Positions 63,431 through 64,000 of a DNA stretch of 64,000 nt are shown here, piece by piece. A program made the translations under genes and the position numbers. The notes beneath the pieces are model-generated. The model had not been told where the DNA came from and did no database searches. It saw only the letters and a list, made by a program, of their open reading frames with translations. The stretch covers positions 1-64,000 of the forward strand of contig JALDNG010000400.1 of NCBI GenBank assembly GCA_024349245.1, given 5' to 3'. The stretch's first letter is position 1; every line of letters starts with the position of its first letter. The stretch is from Neodontobutis hainanensis (taxonomy: Eukaryota > Chordata > Actinopteri > Gobiiformes > Odontobutidae).

Positions 63431-63680
63431 ATGATTAACTCTATAGTGACGTTGCATAGAGCATCATTAAATAACGATGCCTCTCGCGGCCCTCATCTGC
63501 CTAAAACACATACTTCTCCTGCAGCACTGCGCAGCTCCTCGGACATTTACAGGCTAAAATACGAGCTGCGCACAGATAAATGTCACCCAGCCATCCGTCT
63601 GCGAGTGTTAAAAGTAAGCTAATGGTGATGACATATTAGCTGCCCAAATGACTGCCAATAAAAACTCCCAGAGTCCCTTG
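63430..63680. promoter_or_regulatory. Second candidate conserved non-coding stretch
   Basis: This is a compact non-repetitive stretch with moderate GC content. It contains CTGCGCAGCTCC, GAGCTGCGCACAGATAAATG and GTGATGACATATTAGCTGCC, and unlike its neighbours it lacks mobile-element wording. A 71-codon + frame (63,407-63,622) shows no domain. Conservation would have to be tested; it is flagged on texture only. Confidence 0.18.
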
Positions 63681-64000
63681 CAGCACATAGAGGAAACAGG
63701 AATGACAGAGAGGTGATGTCATAACTGGACTGCGGGCCTTTTGATTTGATAAATCTGAGGAATGATGGGAATATAGGGTTTATTTAGAGTGTGGTGATAA
63801 TGCCTCTAGAACAAAAGCATTTGAACTAACCTCTCTGAGGGCCAATGACCTTTGATCTTCCATAGAATTTCTGTGTTTGTCCAACAGTGTGTAATGGAAA
63901 AGTGCCACTTCAGGATTCTGCAGAAAGACTGTAGCCAATCTAGGCTCATTTAAAAAAAAGGAATGAAGAAAAAAGAATTCATGCTGTTTTCAAATGAGAA
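63681..64000. other. Intergenic sequence to the window end
   Basis: No gene, RNA or repeat was recognised. A-rich runs near 63,950-63,975 may be the tail of an old retroposed copy, but no target-site duplication was found. Confidence 0.4.

Overview
This window looks like vertebrate, most likely teleost fish, genomic DNA. No protein-coding gene can be supported in it. About 92% (positions 1 to about 58,761) is one uninterrupted minisatellite/satellite array. The rest (58,762-64,000) is ordinary intergenic-looking DNA with decayed mobile elements. The teleost call rests on the right flank: two tRNA-derived SINE-like elements and two other interspersed repeats have wording I recall from fish genomes, but no database search was possible.

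The array unit is 27 bp: a 19-bp module GAATGTTGCWCTGGTGTAT (W = A or T, both very common) followed by an 8-bp module GAATGTGT. A 29-bp form carries an extra GT, GA or AT dinucleotide after the 8-bp module. The + strand is G/T-rich and C-poor (consensus 9 G, 10 T, 6 A, 2 C) and every unit I read points the same way. The array is still running at position 1, so its true length exceeds 58.7 kb; its right edge is sharp, at about 58,761.

The array has compartments. About 1-12 kb is near-canonical. About 12-32 kb is marked by a CTGGCTGGTGTATAAATG junction variant, with a CpG-richer stretch at about 17-21.5 kb. About 32-50 kb is built from kilobase-scale duplicated blocks carrying GAGAAAGAATG, TATAGACGTGTG and AACATGTG variants. 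About 50-58.8 kb carries TATACACGTG and TATATTTTGTG variants. I could align several block duplications by eye, at offsets of about 0.72, 2.18, 3.5-3.6, 3.7, 4.5-4.7, 5.33-5.37, 7.0-7.5 and 12.44 kb. This looks like repeated unequal exchange or amplification acting on blocks of many units.

The array creates a coding illusion. The complementary strand of the consensus has no stop codon in any of its three frames, so open frames run up to about 2,100 codons. They translate to 9-residue His/Thr/Ser/Gln-rich repeats. The ones I checked start at GTG, overlap one another in different frames, and end where a variant unit happens to contain CTA, TTA or TCA. They should not be annotated as proteins.

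The right flank holds, in order: a short unique stretch; a fragment of a dispersed teleost repeat (about 59,090-59,335); a 650-bp element with about 120-130-bp inverted arms and an internal 33-bp four-copy tandem repeat (59,367-60,016); a candidate TATA/CCAAT promoter (TATA at 60,519); AT-rich unique DNA; a stretch of conserved-element-like texture (about 61,440-61,870); a minus-strand SINE-like element (62,488-62,700); a plus-strand SINE-like element (about 63,099-63,240); and a second conserved-element-like stretch (about 63,430-63,680). The minus-strand SINE contains, in the array's orientation, a 14-bp stretch identical to the 29-bp satellite junction. This suggests where the satellite could have come from.
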